Of a stretch of 64,000 nucleotides of DNA, positions 28,276 to 37,840 are shown in pieces. Positions within the stretch are counted from its first letter, which is position 1. Every line of letters begins with the position of its first letter. Origin of the DNA: Pseudomonas sp. NFR16 (GTDB taxonomy: Bacteria; Pseudomonadota; Gammaproteobacteria; Pseudomonadales; Pseudomonadaceae). A program made the position numbers and the translations under genes. The DNA lies in contig NZ_FNYJ01000009.1 in assembly GCF_900108875.1 (NCBI RefSeq), forward strand, positions 1 to 64,000, in the 5' to 3' direction. The notes beneath the pieces were generated by a model. The model saw nothing but the letters and a program-made list of their open reading frames with translations. It was not told the origin of the DNA and searched no databases.

Positions 28276-29178
28276 ACTCATGCAGCTCCAGCATGTTCTA
28301 CCCGCTGGGTTTCATAGCGGTTGAGCGTCAGCCCATCGATGCTAAGTCTCAGATCATTTTCTTGAACCGTGTCGTGTTTGTGCTAGCGATTTCAACCCAG
28401 AAGGTACCTACTACAGACAAGCGATGTTTCAGGCTGGTTGCTGGACAGGCTGCCACTGGCGTCGGCAGGCACCCAAGCGAGAATACCGTATCCATCGCAG
28501 CCCCCATCCCATAGGCTGGCGCCCTTCTCCAAATGCGAGGCCGGGCCGGATGATGTATTTGGCGCATATCCGGAAAAGATTGCAAACGGCCATCATACGA
28601 TGAATGTGTGCGCTTCCAGATCGCTTCATACCTGCCCAGCTACCTACTCCGTCGACAGTCGAGAACTGCTGCAAATCACGCCTAAAGTAATCAGGATGCA
28701 CCGCCGGACGGGGGTCGTTTCCATATGACCACCTTCATATGCCCTTCCAATAGCTGCTGCATGCGGAGGTATGACAGGTGAGTAGCAAATGTGGCTTTGG
28801 AAAAAAACTTATCCATGTGGGCTCACAGAGTAAAACGACGCATCAATATTTACCTAATGCGCTGGTTACATACCCGTCGGCAGACTGAGGGCCGCCGAAA
28901 CTCTCTGCGGTGGATAGCCCAGCATTTACGGCACTGTCAGCTGCCGCTACCGCCAAGAACCAACCAATAAACGCCTAAACATCACTTTCCGGCCAACTAG
29001 AAAAAAACACACAACTCCAATTAAATAAATATTGGCCAGAACTCAATATAAGAAACCCATACCATCAAATCAATAATCCATTAACTAGCAGTATAAAAAA
29101 AGATTACCCACCTCACCTTGACACTTCCCAAACCATCGACTTCATTTAACGAACACTCACATCACCCATGGCGTAAAA
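28276..29178. other. Gene-free accessory stretch
   Basis: About 900 bases in which I see no convincing gene. Short ORFs on both strands lack ribosome sites and family features. From ~28980 to 29120 the sequence becomes markedly A+T rich compared with the core. Confidence 0.5.
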
Positions 29179-29811
29179 ATGATCTACTCCCGCGCCCTAC
29201 AGATTGAATTCGAGCACGCTCACAACGAAGAAGGCGAGGGTGCATATACAGTTTTCAATGTCATCCAGCCATTGCTCATCAACAATAAGCCTGCAAATGA
29301 AATCATGCTCCAGAGTTTTGCAATCCTTTGGACGGGCTCTCCGGACACAAGGCTGATTGCAATGGCCGAGGAAGCGCTGATAACTGGCGTCCTCGCACCA
29401 GTCAAGCTGCTTCACGCGTCAAAGGGAAGTTTGTCTGTTGTCTACAACAAAAAACTCCGGGGCAAAGACTGTCGCCGTTTCCAAGAGAGTTGGGCTGATA
29501 TCGCGTTAGGCGTTTGGTACGACGAATGGACTGCAGAGTTCGTCAGAGAAGACGAAGTAAGTTCTACGTGGGATGTCGGAAGGCTTTTCAGAACCTTTGC
29601 GCCCGTAATACTCGACAAGCATGACATTGGAGTAAAGCCGTTCACGACAGAGATGTTCCTTCACCACGAAGACTGGATGCCAGATAAATTCATTGACCCC
29701 AGCGACAATGATAATCCTTTAGATGAAATGTTAGCATTTTTCGACCCGAACCCGTTTCCTGGGTTTGACCTTGGCATCCCCCACCCAGAGACACTTCCAA
29801 AAAAGTACTGA
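29179..29811 (+). CDS. Hypothetical protein, acidic C-terminus
   Basis: 210 residues, not recognised. No signal peptide or membrane segment. The middle is mixed alpha/beta with Trp-rich segments (SWADIALGVWYDEWTAEFV), and the C-terminal ~50 residues are acidic and Pro-rich (DPSDNDNPLDEMLAFFDPNP). It follows an A+T-rich upstream region and has codon use unlike the core genes. Orphan accessory gene between the large protein and the recombinase-like gene. Confidence 0.65.
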   Translation: MIYSRALQIEFEHAHNEEGEGAYTVFNVIQPLLINNKPANEIMLQSFAILWTGSPDTRLIAMAEEALITGVLAPVKLLHASKGSLSVVYNKKLRGKDCRRFQESWADIALGVWYDEWTAEFVREDEVSSTWDVGRLFRTFAPVILDKHDIGVKPFTTEMFLHHEDWMPDKFIDPSDNDNPLDEMLAFFDPNPFPGFDLGIPHPETLPKKY

Positions 29812-29862
29812 CTGCCCGCAGCTCGATAATCACTAGCCTTCTAGAATACAAGGAACCTGGGA

Positions 29863-30027
29863 ATGCGAAATCACCGCGATCGTGCGACGTTCTTAAAGAC
29901 CTTTGACGCCAAAGCGATCAAGAAGCAGATTGAGGTGTACGTGGGGCACAAACCAATTCCAGTCACTTCAGACTACATATACATGAAGACGACCTCGCCT
30001 CAACCCCCCAATTCCACCCGACATTAG
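29863..30027 (+). CDS. Small hypothetical ORF
   Basis: 54 codons (MRNHRDRATFLKTFDAKAIK...), with AAGGAAC about 11 bases upstream. Basic in its first half. It ends 77 bases before the recombinase-like gene and may be a leader ORF or a gene fragment; nothing identifies its function. Confidence 0.3.
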   Translation: MRNHRDRATFLKTFDAKAIKKQIEVYVGHKPIPVTSDYIYMKTTSPQPPNSTRH

Positions 30028-30104
30028 CGATGGCGGAAAGAACACCAGCAAGAGAATTACCATGAACAACGCAACCTATTCCCTCAATTTGGCGGCAGGA
30101 ACTT

Positions 30105-31070
30105 ATGCGTGTACCTATCTGTATTTCTGATCTTCAAGAAGGCCAGGGCTTCACACGCCTCACAGAGGCTCTCCAGCGCGAATGGCCCGGTGCTGATCCC
30201 CTATCACTGACCGACGCCCGGCATGCCCTGTCACGGGGTTTGGGCTATCGCGATTTCAACGACCTTCAGCAATCGGCGCACAACGCACTTGCGTGCGAGC
30301 CGTTGACTGATCAGGCAGAGGCCCGGGATGGCATCAGCACGGCCCTGTTCGTTTGTTGGCAAGCGGGCAATGCCGAGGAAATGGATGAGAGCAATCTGCA
30401 TCGCCTGGTGATGTCGCTCCCTTTGCAGGGGCTGATTGCCTTCGGCGCCTCCCCGGCTCATCCTCCAAGTAACCAACCCGACCCATCCGCGCCGGCACTT
30501 GCGGATGTGATCCGGGACGACTGCTGGGATTGCAGCGGACTGGCTGCTGAAGCACCAGTGCTTGATGAGGCTGGAATACGCCGAATCTGGGAGACCGTGA
30601 AGTCCAAAGGGCACCTGCGAGACCTGTGCCTGTTCATGCTGCTCATGACTGGACATCGCATGAACGCCATCAGATTGGTGAGATTCTGTGACATCTCAAA
30701 ATTGGACTCAGGCACATTGGTCAAACTTACGACCGATAAAGTGACCAGTCAGGAGAGCTTCGCATTCCTTCCTCACCGCTTCATGGACATGGTCACTCAA
30801 TACAAGCGCCAGGCAAATCTTTCCGAAGATGACCATTTGTTTCACTCCCGCGCGGACGCCAGCGTCCCCATGCGATCGGGTGTACTGAACAGACTTGCCC
30901 TGAAATACCTGGATGTAGCAGTGCCCAACCCTGCTTTGCGATCAGTGTATCTGTTTCGAAGATCTGTACTTTTCAATCAAATGAAATCGGGCCTGCTGCC
31001 GCTCGCTGATTTTTATGAGTACATGGCTCAACATCGGAATTCAGGCAGCTTCACTCTGCGCAAGAAATAG
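30105..31070 (+). CDS. Tyrosine-recombinase homologue with altered catalytic residues
   Basis: 321 residues. The C-terminal half follows the phage-integrase catalytic domain: MLLMTGHRMNAIRLVRFCDI (box I Arg present), TTDKVTSQESFAFLP (beta-hairpin Lys), DDHLFHSRADASVPMRSGVLN, YLFRRSVLF (box II Arg kept but preceding His replaced by Tyr) and AQHRNSGSFTLRKK, where the nucleophile Tyr (usual xTLRYxH) is Lys. It probably binds but cannot cleave DNA. The N-terminal ~140 residues (LTDARHALSRGLGYRDFNDL) are unlike an integrase arm domain and recall small plasmid/ICE proteins. GGCAGGA precedes the start. Confidence 0.65.
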   Translation: MRVPICISDLQEGQGFTRLTEALQREWPGADPLSLTDARHALSRGLGYRDFNDLQQSAHNALACEPLTDQAEARDGISTALFVCWQAGNAEEMDESNLHRLVMSLPLQGLIAFGASPAHPPSNQPDPSAPALADVIRDDCWDCSGLAAEAPVLDEAGIRRIWETVKSKGHLRDLCLFMLLMTGHRMNAIRLVRFCDISKLDSGTLVKLTTDKVTSQESFAFLPHRFMDMVTQYKRQANLSEDDHLFHSRADASVPMRSGVLNRLALKYLDVAVPNPALRSVYLFRRSVLFNQMKSGLLPLADFYEYMAQHRNSGSFTLRKK

Positions 31071-31083
31071 ATAACGTCGCTCA

Positions 31084-31114
31084 AGCCATGCTCCGTAGAC
31101 ATCGGAGCATGGCT
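31084..31114 (+). terminator. Perfect 12-bp hairpin after the recombinase-like gene
   Basis: AGCCATGCTCCG-tagacat-CGGAGCATGGCT starts 14 bases past the stop. The T-tract is weak, so it could be a terminator or an mRNA-stabilising stem. Confidence 0.6.
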
Positions 31115-31432
31115 AGGCTTCTGGGTTAACTCATCGCGGCGATAGCGAAACGTCGGGTAACTCCACGGGTTTTGACCTAGCCACTACCCAGCGGCTCGTT
31201 GATGACTTGGCGATTGATATAGACCCCGGGGTAGGCACACCAAGGTCAATACTGGTGAGAAAATGGATTTCCAACCCGCTCTGTCAACGGAGCAGTTTGA
31301 CTAGCTAAGCGATCGCTGGACTACCACGGCAGGCCGAGAGCCAGTGTCACGGCGTCTTACACCTGGCAGGCCGACAGTCAGGGCTGGGGCGACGTCCCAG
31401 CCGAGCCCCTCAACAGATGTTGACCCGCTCAT

Positions 31433-31770
31433 CCAGAGTTCGCGGTTGACCTGCGCGGCGTGGGATTCACGAACTTAAAGCCTCCGCGAGCGATGCTGTC
31501 CTATGTCGATCTGAGCCATGCCAGCTTTCACGTTAGCGATCTGGAAAAGGTTTTCGTCCAAGGCTGGACACTAGGCGAGGCGATTTTTTTCAAATGTAAC
31601 CTCATGCGAAGTGATCTGTTGTAGGTCGTCGCAGCCCCCTCGATGTGCGACCGCTGTACATGGACGACGCGGTGTTGGTTGGTGCTGACTTCAGGTCATC
31701 TTGTCAGGATCTGGGAGCTAAGGCCTCCAAGTCGAAAGTATCGAGGGGAAAGAATATCGTTGCCCCACTA
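31433..31770 (+). pseudogene. Pentapeptide-repeat gene remnant
   Basis: One frame of 31433-31623 reads as degenerate pentapeptide repeats (SYVDLSHASFHVSDLEKVF, then AIFFKCNLMRSDLL) ending in TAG; a second frame continues the pattern (LYMDDAVLVGADFRS) at ~31655-31710. Pentapeptide proteins fold as right-handed helices, some mimicking DNA. Stops upstream and the frame change show that it is decayed. The rest of 31115-31430 holds nothing recognisable. Confidence 0.5.
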
Positions 31771-31796
31771 GACACGAGCACCTGTTCAGTGACCAC

Positions 31797-33077
31797 TCAC
31801 TCCTCTTCCTCGTCCCCCAGCACATCGGTAATGAAATACCCGCCGCCCCACCATCTGCCACAGAAGGAGGGAATGTCATCCGGAGATTGCGAGTTCAGCA
31901 CACTGAAATAACTGCTTCGGACGCCAAACCGCTCCCGCAACTGCTCCGAAAACTCTGTGACCATTTCCTGCCGTTCACAGAGGTCACGCCCATGATCCAA
32001 TTCATCCAGGGATGCAAGGTAACGCCCCTTTTGGTTCGGCTTGACCCGGCCTGCCTTGATCAGGGCTCTGACGAAAGGGTGGGTGTTGTCCTCGAACCAG
32101 AGCCAGCATCCGCCCTGCTCCACCACGGGTTTTCTAGCAGTCGAGGCTTCCAGCATCATCAAGCGGGATGACAAGTCGAGCTCTGAAACATCGGCAGTCA
32201 GCGCCGACACTGCCATGCACGATCTGAAATCCAGGCATGCCCGGGAGAACGCGGCTGCGCGTTCCTGCTCGTCAAGCCCATCGATGCTGGGAGGCAGCTG
32301 GTCGCACACCAGGATGTGATCAAAATGCGTATCCGAAACAAGCCCTCGGTCAATCAAAGATAGGATGTCGTACTGAAGCGCACGACCTACCTGCATATCG
32401 GGTACCACGACACCGATCCCACACCACTCCTTCTGGAGCAGGTTAAGTCCAGGGATCGGACGCTTATGCATCTCATCCATCCCGATATCCTCCACACCAT
32501 CGATTCCGATTTCCTCCACGCAGTGGCCATAGTCTCCAGAGTAATACCACCGCCATTCTGAGCTGCCGCTAGAAGATTCAGCGCGATCAGTTACAGCGCA
32601 GTTGGAGTCACCAGCGTTGATTGACCCAAAGTCGCTGAACAAATCAGGCAACCTGAGTCCTGCGCCGTCCGCCAGACCCGAATGCTCATCGGCACCTTCA
32701 GTCCATGGAAGGATGCCGCCCTTCTGCGCCGCCTCCGTTGGGAAAGTCAGCGCAAACCAAGTGGCGGCTTCGTTTTCAGGGGGAATGCCGTTGCGAACAG
32801 CGATGAGGTCAGCCAGGTTGAAGGGAGAGAAGCACACCGCCGGTTGCGCGCCCATGATCGTCCTCTCGCCGTTGCGGTTGCCATAGGTGGCCCACAGGTG
32901 ATGCAGACGCACGGCTATCCTGAGCAAAAAGGTGGCAGACCACTGATCATCGCCACTGTCACAGTTCATGGGGAAATCGGCAGGTATCAGTTCCGGACGC
33001 GACGTGCTCGTCAGATCGACATCTCGAAAATAGTGGGCAATCCGAGGAGTCGGGCGCAAATCAATCTTCTCAGACAT
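31797..33077 (-). CDS. Hypothetical acidic protein
   Basis: 426 residues from MSEKIDLRPTPR; GGAG nine bases before the ATG at 33077 favours this start over one three codons upstream. No known domain is recognised with confidence. Residues ~55-95 contain RLHHLWATYGNRNGERTIMG and AQPAVCFSPFNLADLI, a pattern I loosely associate with abortive-infection-type proteins. The protein is strongly acidic and ends in DVLGDEEEE. No signal peptide or membrane helix. Convergent with the recombinase-like gene; accessory context. Confidence 0.7.
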   Translation of the reverse strand: MSEKIDLRPTPRIAHYFRDVDLTSTSRPELIPADFPMNCDSGDDQWSATFLLRIAVRLHHLWATYGNRNGERTIMGAQPAVCFSPFNLADLIAVRNGIPPENEAATWFALTFPTEAAQKGGILPWTEGADEHSGLADGAGLRLPDLFSDFGSINAGDSNCAVTDRAESSSGSSEWRWYYSGDYGHCVEEIGIDGVEDIGMDEMHKRPIPGLNLLQKEWCGIGVVVPDMQVGRALQYDILSLIDRGLVSDTHFDHILVCDQLPPSIDGLDEQERAAAFSRACLDFRSCMAVSALTADVSELDLSSRLMMLEASTARKPVVEQGGCWLWFEDNTHPFVRALIKAGRVKPNQKGRYLASLDELDHGRDLCERQEMVTEFSEQLRERFGVRSSYFSVLNSQSPDDIPSFCGRWWGGGYFITDVLGDEEEE

Positions 33078-33831
33078 CCCATGCATCTCCGTTATTCAAA
33101 GACACAGCCTCCCCTCCTTCCAAACTTTTTGGAGGGCTTATACAAAACGAACTAACGTCTTTGAAATATAGACACTTGCAGCCAAGTATGCAAGCCCATA
33201 TCGAAATCACGACGAAGTGCCGAATAACTAATATATTGACGAGTTTCAAATCCGCAGCCCATCCATTTAAATACCAACATCCAAAAAAAACCGTTCCACG
33301 AAACTACCAATATATTTATAACTCGATACTAAGGAGTGGCGAACACCTCCAATTTGACCCGCTTACTCAGCGGGCACACCCTAGGCCGCATGCAGCTCAA
33401 ATCAATTACGACCGACAGCCGCCCTGCTCGCCAGCGACGCTGGTGAGGCATAATATTGGGCCCCGGCGTCACACGATGCTCGTATCCATTCCCAATGACA
33501 ACTGGGGCAACTTCCCCCTGACCCCCGCCATGAACCTCCCGCACGCCACCCTTGTTTTGCTTTTGGCCGCAAAGGATCAAAGGCAGCACATGAAGCACCG
33601 TATGAAGCAGGCAGATCGATGCATAACCGACCATGGGGCATCTCAGCGAAGAAACAAGCTGAGGGACGCTGGCGAGCTTGCTTGGCGTGGCTCTTCGAGG
33701 ACGGCTGTCGTGAACCAAGCCGCCCCGCGTCTTGGCCTTGCGGGCTTCCATCCTCACGCCATCGTATTTGCTTACAAACTACGGCGCCACATGCATCTTT
33801 GGCTTCGCAACAAATGGGTTACGGTAATGGG
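33078..33831. other. A+T-rich gap without a clear gene
   Basis: The ~33150-33330 part is A+T rich and probably carries promoters. ORFs here on both strands lack ribosome sites and protein-like composition; I see nothing that can be called a gene. Confidence 0.4.
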
Positions 33832-34236
33832 ATGGAAACCCTGACTTTAATTGAAGGACGCTCTTTCGTGACAACCCGATCTTCGCTAGTCGCCGAACGC
33901 CTGCACAACCGTAAATTCCAAGTCGCAGGCAACCCCCATGGCCTGCCCGGGGCCGGCACTGTTTTTGAGTACCAAGTCGATGGCACTGCGATCACGAGCA
34001 CCTACAGAGGCGGAAGAATCCGCAAAGGGCACCAGATGGGTCATGTGACGGGCCCCGACACATTCGATCTGCTCTTCCATTACATCACAACCGATGGAGA
34101 GATTTTTTCCGGCCGCTCTCGCGGTAAGGTCGAGGTCGATGCGGCGGGTCGCACGACGCTGTCATTTGTTTGGGCCTGGTTGTCTGGCGCCAGCGGTGGT
34201 GGCGAGTCCAGCTATGTCGAGCTCGACTCCAGGTAA
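33832..34236 (+). CDS. Small conserved protein, 'N-acetylglutamate synthase-like' annotation family
   Basis: 134 residues from the ATG at 33832. The pattern LIEGRSFVTT ... GTVFEYQVDGTAITSTYRGG ... IRKGHQMGHVTG ... GKVEVDAAGRTTLSFVWAWLSG ... GESSYVELDS matches a family of ~110-130-residue beta-rich proteins often mislabelled N-acetylglutamate synthase. No GNAT fold is visible; the real function is unknown. An ATG at 33814 is an alternative start. Isolated in the accessory region. Confidence 0.65.
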   Translation: METLTLIEGRSFVTTRSSLVAERLHNRKFQVAGNPHGLPGAGTVFEYQVDGTAITSTYRGGRIRKGHQMGHVTGPDTFDLLFHYITTDGEIFSGRSRGKVEVDAAGRTTLSFVWAWLSGASGGGESSYVELDSR

Positions 34237-34256
34237 GTGGTATTTCGCGGCGCTGC

Positions 34257-34589
34257 CTACGTGATTGCGGAGAGACTCAATGACATCCGTGTGCAACCCC
34301 TTTGTGGTAGGTTTTGGAGCATCAAAAAGCTTGGCATTGCGCCGGTAGGCTCCTCGAACTGTCCTACTCGGAATCTCGGGTAAACCAGCTGTAAAACCAC
34401 CGGTGCATTTCGCCAAGCCCGAGCAATTACCAGAATTCGAGAAAGTACATGAGATAGCTTATCCAGACTCCCCACCCGATCTGGAAGGCTCATGTGGACA
34501 AAGCCAATAAGCACTGCGCCTACTACCCACAGACACAACGCGAATGCCCATGCTCTCCGTTTGTAAACCCAACATTCGTTCCTAGCCAT
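34257..34589 (-). pseudogene. VanZ-like membrane protein fragment
   Basis: The first ~50 of 110 codons read as a VanZ-like start: one hydrophobic helix (AWAFALCLWVVGAVLIGFVH) followed by SLDKLSHVLSRILV, which matches the D-K-x-x-H-x-x-x motif between helices 1 and 2. The remaining sequence loses the expected further helices, so this looks truncated. Confidence 0.4.
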
Positions 34590-34847
34590 CGACGCTCGAT
34601 CTTAGGGGCTTACTGATTTGGCCATTTTTGGCGCGAATCGTTTCCAGCAATTGAGCGTCATGAGCTCGGACGTCTGAGCGAGGTGGAGGTCGTCAGGTGC
34701 ATCCCCCCATCCATCCCGTCACGCCTGGTTCTGTGCAACCACTCGGAACCCCGACGAATTAGCAGCGCGTCCTGTTTCTGCTGCGACCTAGGCCTACATG
34801 CAATATCCTTACGCCACGCAATCAACCTAGAAGCAGTGAATAGAACG

Positions 34848-35357
34848 ATGGGTTTTGAACAACTAGCTGAGCTACGTGACCGCCTGCGGGCTGAGAAAGA
34901 ACCCCAAAAGGCCGAACGCGGGAAACATTCCAAGCGTAATTCTCCCCCACAGGCGAAGCCTCGCAACCAAGATCCAGGCGTAGAAGCAATCTGGCCATTG
35001 CAGAAGCATTTTCCCCTGGCGTTTCCCGTCAATCCGGCTCCGAAGGTTCCGCTCAAAGAAGGCATTCTCAAGGATGCCGAGCAACACTTGGAGCTGCTAG
35101 GGTTGACCAGCGAACAGCTCAAGCTAGGCATCTCAACTTGGTGCCAAGGATCCCGGTACTGGAATAGCATGGTGGAAAATGCACCACGCTTGGACTTGAA
35201 CGGTCAGCCATTTGGAATCGTGACGACTTCACAAGCGCTACATGCGAAGCGTCAAGCCTCTCGGCAACGTGGCCAAGATAGGCGAAATCGTACACAGCCA
35301 AAATCCGATGCACCAGCGTCCGCCGCAGATCCAGATCTAAAGCGAACAGCTGACTAA
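34848..35357 (+). CDS. ProQ/FinO-domain RNA chaperone
   Basis: 169 residues. A basic, disordered N-terminus (~10-50, Lys/Pro rich) precedes a ProQ/FinO domain (~50-130): FPLAFPVNPAPKVPLKEGIL, LGLTSEQLKLGISTWCQGSRY, and NAPRLDLNGQP. A basic tail (~135-169) follows. Such proteins bind structured RNAs and, on plasmids (FinO), control conjugation through antisense RNA. The start at 34848 begins the MGFEQLAELRDRL helix; the upstream open frame is not protein-like. The accessory location suggests the FinO-like plasmid/ICE branch. Confidence 0.85.
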   Translation: MGFEQLAELRDRLRAEKEPQKAERGKHSKRNSPPQAKPRNQDPGVEAIWPLQKHFPLAFPVNPAPKVPLKEGILKDAEQHLELLGLTSEQLKLGISTWCQGSRYWNSMVENAPRLDLNGQPFGIVTTSQALHAKRQASRQRGQDRRNRTQPKSDAPASAADPDLKRTAD

Positions 35358-35484
35358 GGAATGACTTAAAGATCATTCAGTCTGGAATACGCGGCTGCAT
35401 TAGTGCCCCTACACAAGCGCCAATCAGGCCTTGAGAGTCAGCAATCACTTGCAGCCGTTCTCTCACTGAACTGGCTGCTTCGGG

Positions 35485-35595
35485 TTAGCCGCTGTTCTCA
35501 ATCCAATTCGCAACGTCCTGAAGAGCAGCCGTGATAGCAGCCTGGTTTCCCAAGATGGCGTTCAGCAGCGTGGGGGTAACTTCACTGCGATGCAT
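35485..35595 (-). CDS. Small conserved-looking ORF
   Basis: 36 residues (MHRSEVTPTLLNAILGNQAA...ANWIENSG) with a perfect AGGAG 6 bases before the ATG. Amphipathic helical composition; similar short proteins are, from memory, frequent in Pseudomonas accessory DNA. Too short for family assignment. The surrounding gap 35358-35740 has no other gene. Confidence 0.5.
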   Translation of the reverse strand: MHRSEVTPTLLNAILGNQAAITAALQDVANWIENSG

Positions 35596-35806
35596 CGGCT
35601 GCTCCTAGCTGGTAGGCAAGTACCTTCGGGCAATACGCCACTACACAGACCAGTATCTCATCCTGGTCAATAGCTCCACATCCAAATGAACGTGTTTGTC
35701 ATGTCCTGATGGGGCATGTGGAAGAAGCGCTCGCAGGATCGTAAGCGTCCGGGGAAGATACATTGCGATGGGCTAAGCTGTGATCATTCAGGATTGAGGT
35801 CTCAGC

Positions 35807-36256
35807 ATGGAATGTCACGTTCGCACCGCCACCAACAAAGATGCAGCAGCGATTAGCCGTGTAGTTCTAGCCGCCCTGCGTGAGTCAAATTCACAGGACT
35901 ACCCGCCTGATGTGATCGCTCAGGTCGAACGAAGCTTTGCCCCTGAAACCGTCATCGCACAACTCGCTAAACGCAGGGTTTTCGTAGCCTTGCTAGGCGA
36001 AAATATCATCGGTACTGCTGCACTCGACGGTGACGTAGTCAGGAGTGTTTTCGTTGACCCAGCTCACCAAAAAGGCGGTATCGGTCGGCATTTGATGGAT
36101 GTCATTCACGGAAGCGCAGCCCTCGCTGGCATTGGGGTTGTGCGCGTGCCAGCGTCGATTACAGCTGAAAAATTCTATGCCGCGTTGGGTTATCAGAAAA
36201 TCCGCGATGAGTTTCATGGAGCTGAACGCACCATCGTTATGGAAAAACAGCTCTAG
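35807..36256 (+). CDS. GNAT family N-acetyltransferase (IS66 passenger)
   Basis: 149 residues. Acetyl-CoA-binding motif A at ~85-105: VRSVFVDPAHQKGGIGRHLM (Q-x-x-G-x-G). C-terminal KFYAALGYQKI is the usual GNAT beta-strand/helix end. GAGG precedes the ATG by 7 bases. It lies inside the IS66 ends and converges with tnpC (2 bases between stops), so it moves with the element. Substrate unknown; such genes may acetylate small toxic metabolites or proteins. Confidence 0.88.
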   Translation: MECHVRTATNKDAAAISRVVLAALRESNSQDYPPDVIAQVERSFAPETVIAQLAKRRVFVALLGENIIGTAALDGDVVRSVFVDPAHQKGGIGRHLMDVIHGSAALAGIGVVRVPASITAEKFYAALGYQKIRDEFHGAERTIVMEKQL

Positions 36257-36258
36257 GA

Positions 36259-37791
36259 TTAGCCCAGACTATTTACCCACTTATTCGGCAACAAGTCAGC
36301 GATCTCAATCGCCCGCTGTGTCGGCAACCGCGTCAGCACATCTTTGAGATAGGCATACGGATCATGCCCATTCATGCGCGCCGACTGGATCAGGCTCATG
36401 ATTGCCGCAGCCCGTTTTCCGCTGCGCAGAGATCCGGCGAACAACCAGTTGGAGCGACCAAGCGCCCATGTCCTGATCGTGTTTTCGACAGGGTTGTTGT
36501 CGATGGGTACAGCACCATCGTCCAGGTAACGCGTTAGCGCTACCCAGCGTTTCAAGCTGTAGTCTAAAGCCTTAGCCGTAGCAGATCCTTCGGGCACAAG
36601 CTCGCGCTGAGCCAGCATCCATTCGTGCAACTTCCCTGCGATGGGCGCCGCTTTTTCCTGGCGTAATCGCTTGCGATCTTCATCGCTCATTTCCTTGGCT
36701 TGCCGCTCGACTTCGTACAGGCCGCCAATCGAGTGCAGTGCCTGCTCTGCCAGTTGGCTTTTGTTCGCCACATGCAGGTCGAAGAACTTGCGGCGGGCGT
36801 GGGCCATGCAGCCGATTTCGGTGATACCCAGCTCGAAGCTGGCCTTGTAACCTGCGAAGTCATCGCAGACCAGTTTGCCGCTCCATGCGCCGAGGAAGTT
36901 ACGCGCATGCTCGCCAGCACGGCTAGGGCTGAAGTCGTAGACCACGGCTTTCAGTGCTGTAAACGGCGTCGTGCAATAGGCCCAGACATAGGCGCGGTGC
37001 ATTTTCTTTTTGCCCGGCGCCAACATCTGCACGGGCGTTTCATCGGCATGTACAACTCGCTGGGCGAGCACTGCTTCGCGCAGTGCATCCACCAAGGGCT
37101 GAAGTTGCACCCCTGTTTGTCCTACCCACTGAGCCAGTATTGAACGAAGGATGGCCAAGCCTACTCGGCCAAAGATATTTTCTTGCCGGTACAACGGCAG
37201 ATGGTCGGAGAACTTGGCTACCATTACATGGGCTAGCAGACCGGCAGTTGGGATACCCTTGTCGATCACTTGCGCAGGCACCGGCGCCTGGATCAACGTT
37301 TCGCACTGGCGGCAGGCCCACTTTCCGCGCACGTGCTGTTCGACAGTGAACACGCCAGGCGTGTAATCCAGTTTCTCGCTGACGTCTTCGCCCATGCGCT
37401 GAAGCTGGCAACCGCAAGCGCACTGAGTGTTCTCTGGCTCGTGACGAATGACGGTACGTGGGAACTGGGGCGGCAACGGCGCACGCTTTGGCTTTTGACG
37501 GGTTTCGTCCGGCGCCGGGGCGGGACGAAGCGCGTTTAGCTCTGCTTCGATAGCTTCAAGATCAGTGTTGAGCAGGTCATCCAGCAAGCTGCCTTAAGCT
37601 GGACTGATTTGCTCACTGCGCTTGGCGAACTTGTGGCGTTTGAGGATGGCAATTTCGTGAGAGAGTTGCTCGATGATCGTCTCGTCGCGGTGGATCTTTC
37701 TGCCCATGGTGTCAACCTTCGACAGCAACTGCGCAGCGAATGTACGCAGTTGATCGGGCGTCATCTGATCGAGATTGGGCGAGGAAGTCAT
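36259..37791 (-). pseudogene. tnpC: IS66 transposase TnpC interrupted by a stop codon
   Basis: 511 codons overall, the normal TnpC length. From MTSSPNLDQMTPDQLR at 37791 the frame runs through KFAKRSEQISPA, hits TAA at 37594-37596, then resumes GSLLDDLLNTD in the same frame to 36259. One C-to-T change from CAA explains this. The rest is intact: zinc-finger CACGCQ/CRQC, DDE residues in HADETPVQ, CDDFAGYKA and NNPVENTIR. Translation could restart at 37587 or read through; loss of the first ~65 residues would remove the leucine-zipper-like helix. Confidence 0.9.
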
Positions 37792-37840
37792 GCCGTGGAT
37801 TTTACCAAAGCAACTCATCCGCCACAGCTGAGAGGCAGGG

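Noticed and set aside
28438..28728. Overlapping ORFs on both strands in the 28.3-28.7 kb gap
   Set aside because: Neither has a start signal or recognisable protein pattern; probably random open frames.
33161..33844. 227-codon ORF on the plus strand
   Set aside because: No ribosome site, His/Arg/Pro-rich composition, crosses an A+T-rich promoter-like stretch; no family resemblance.
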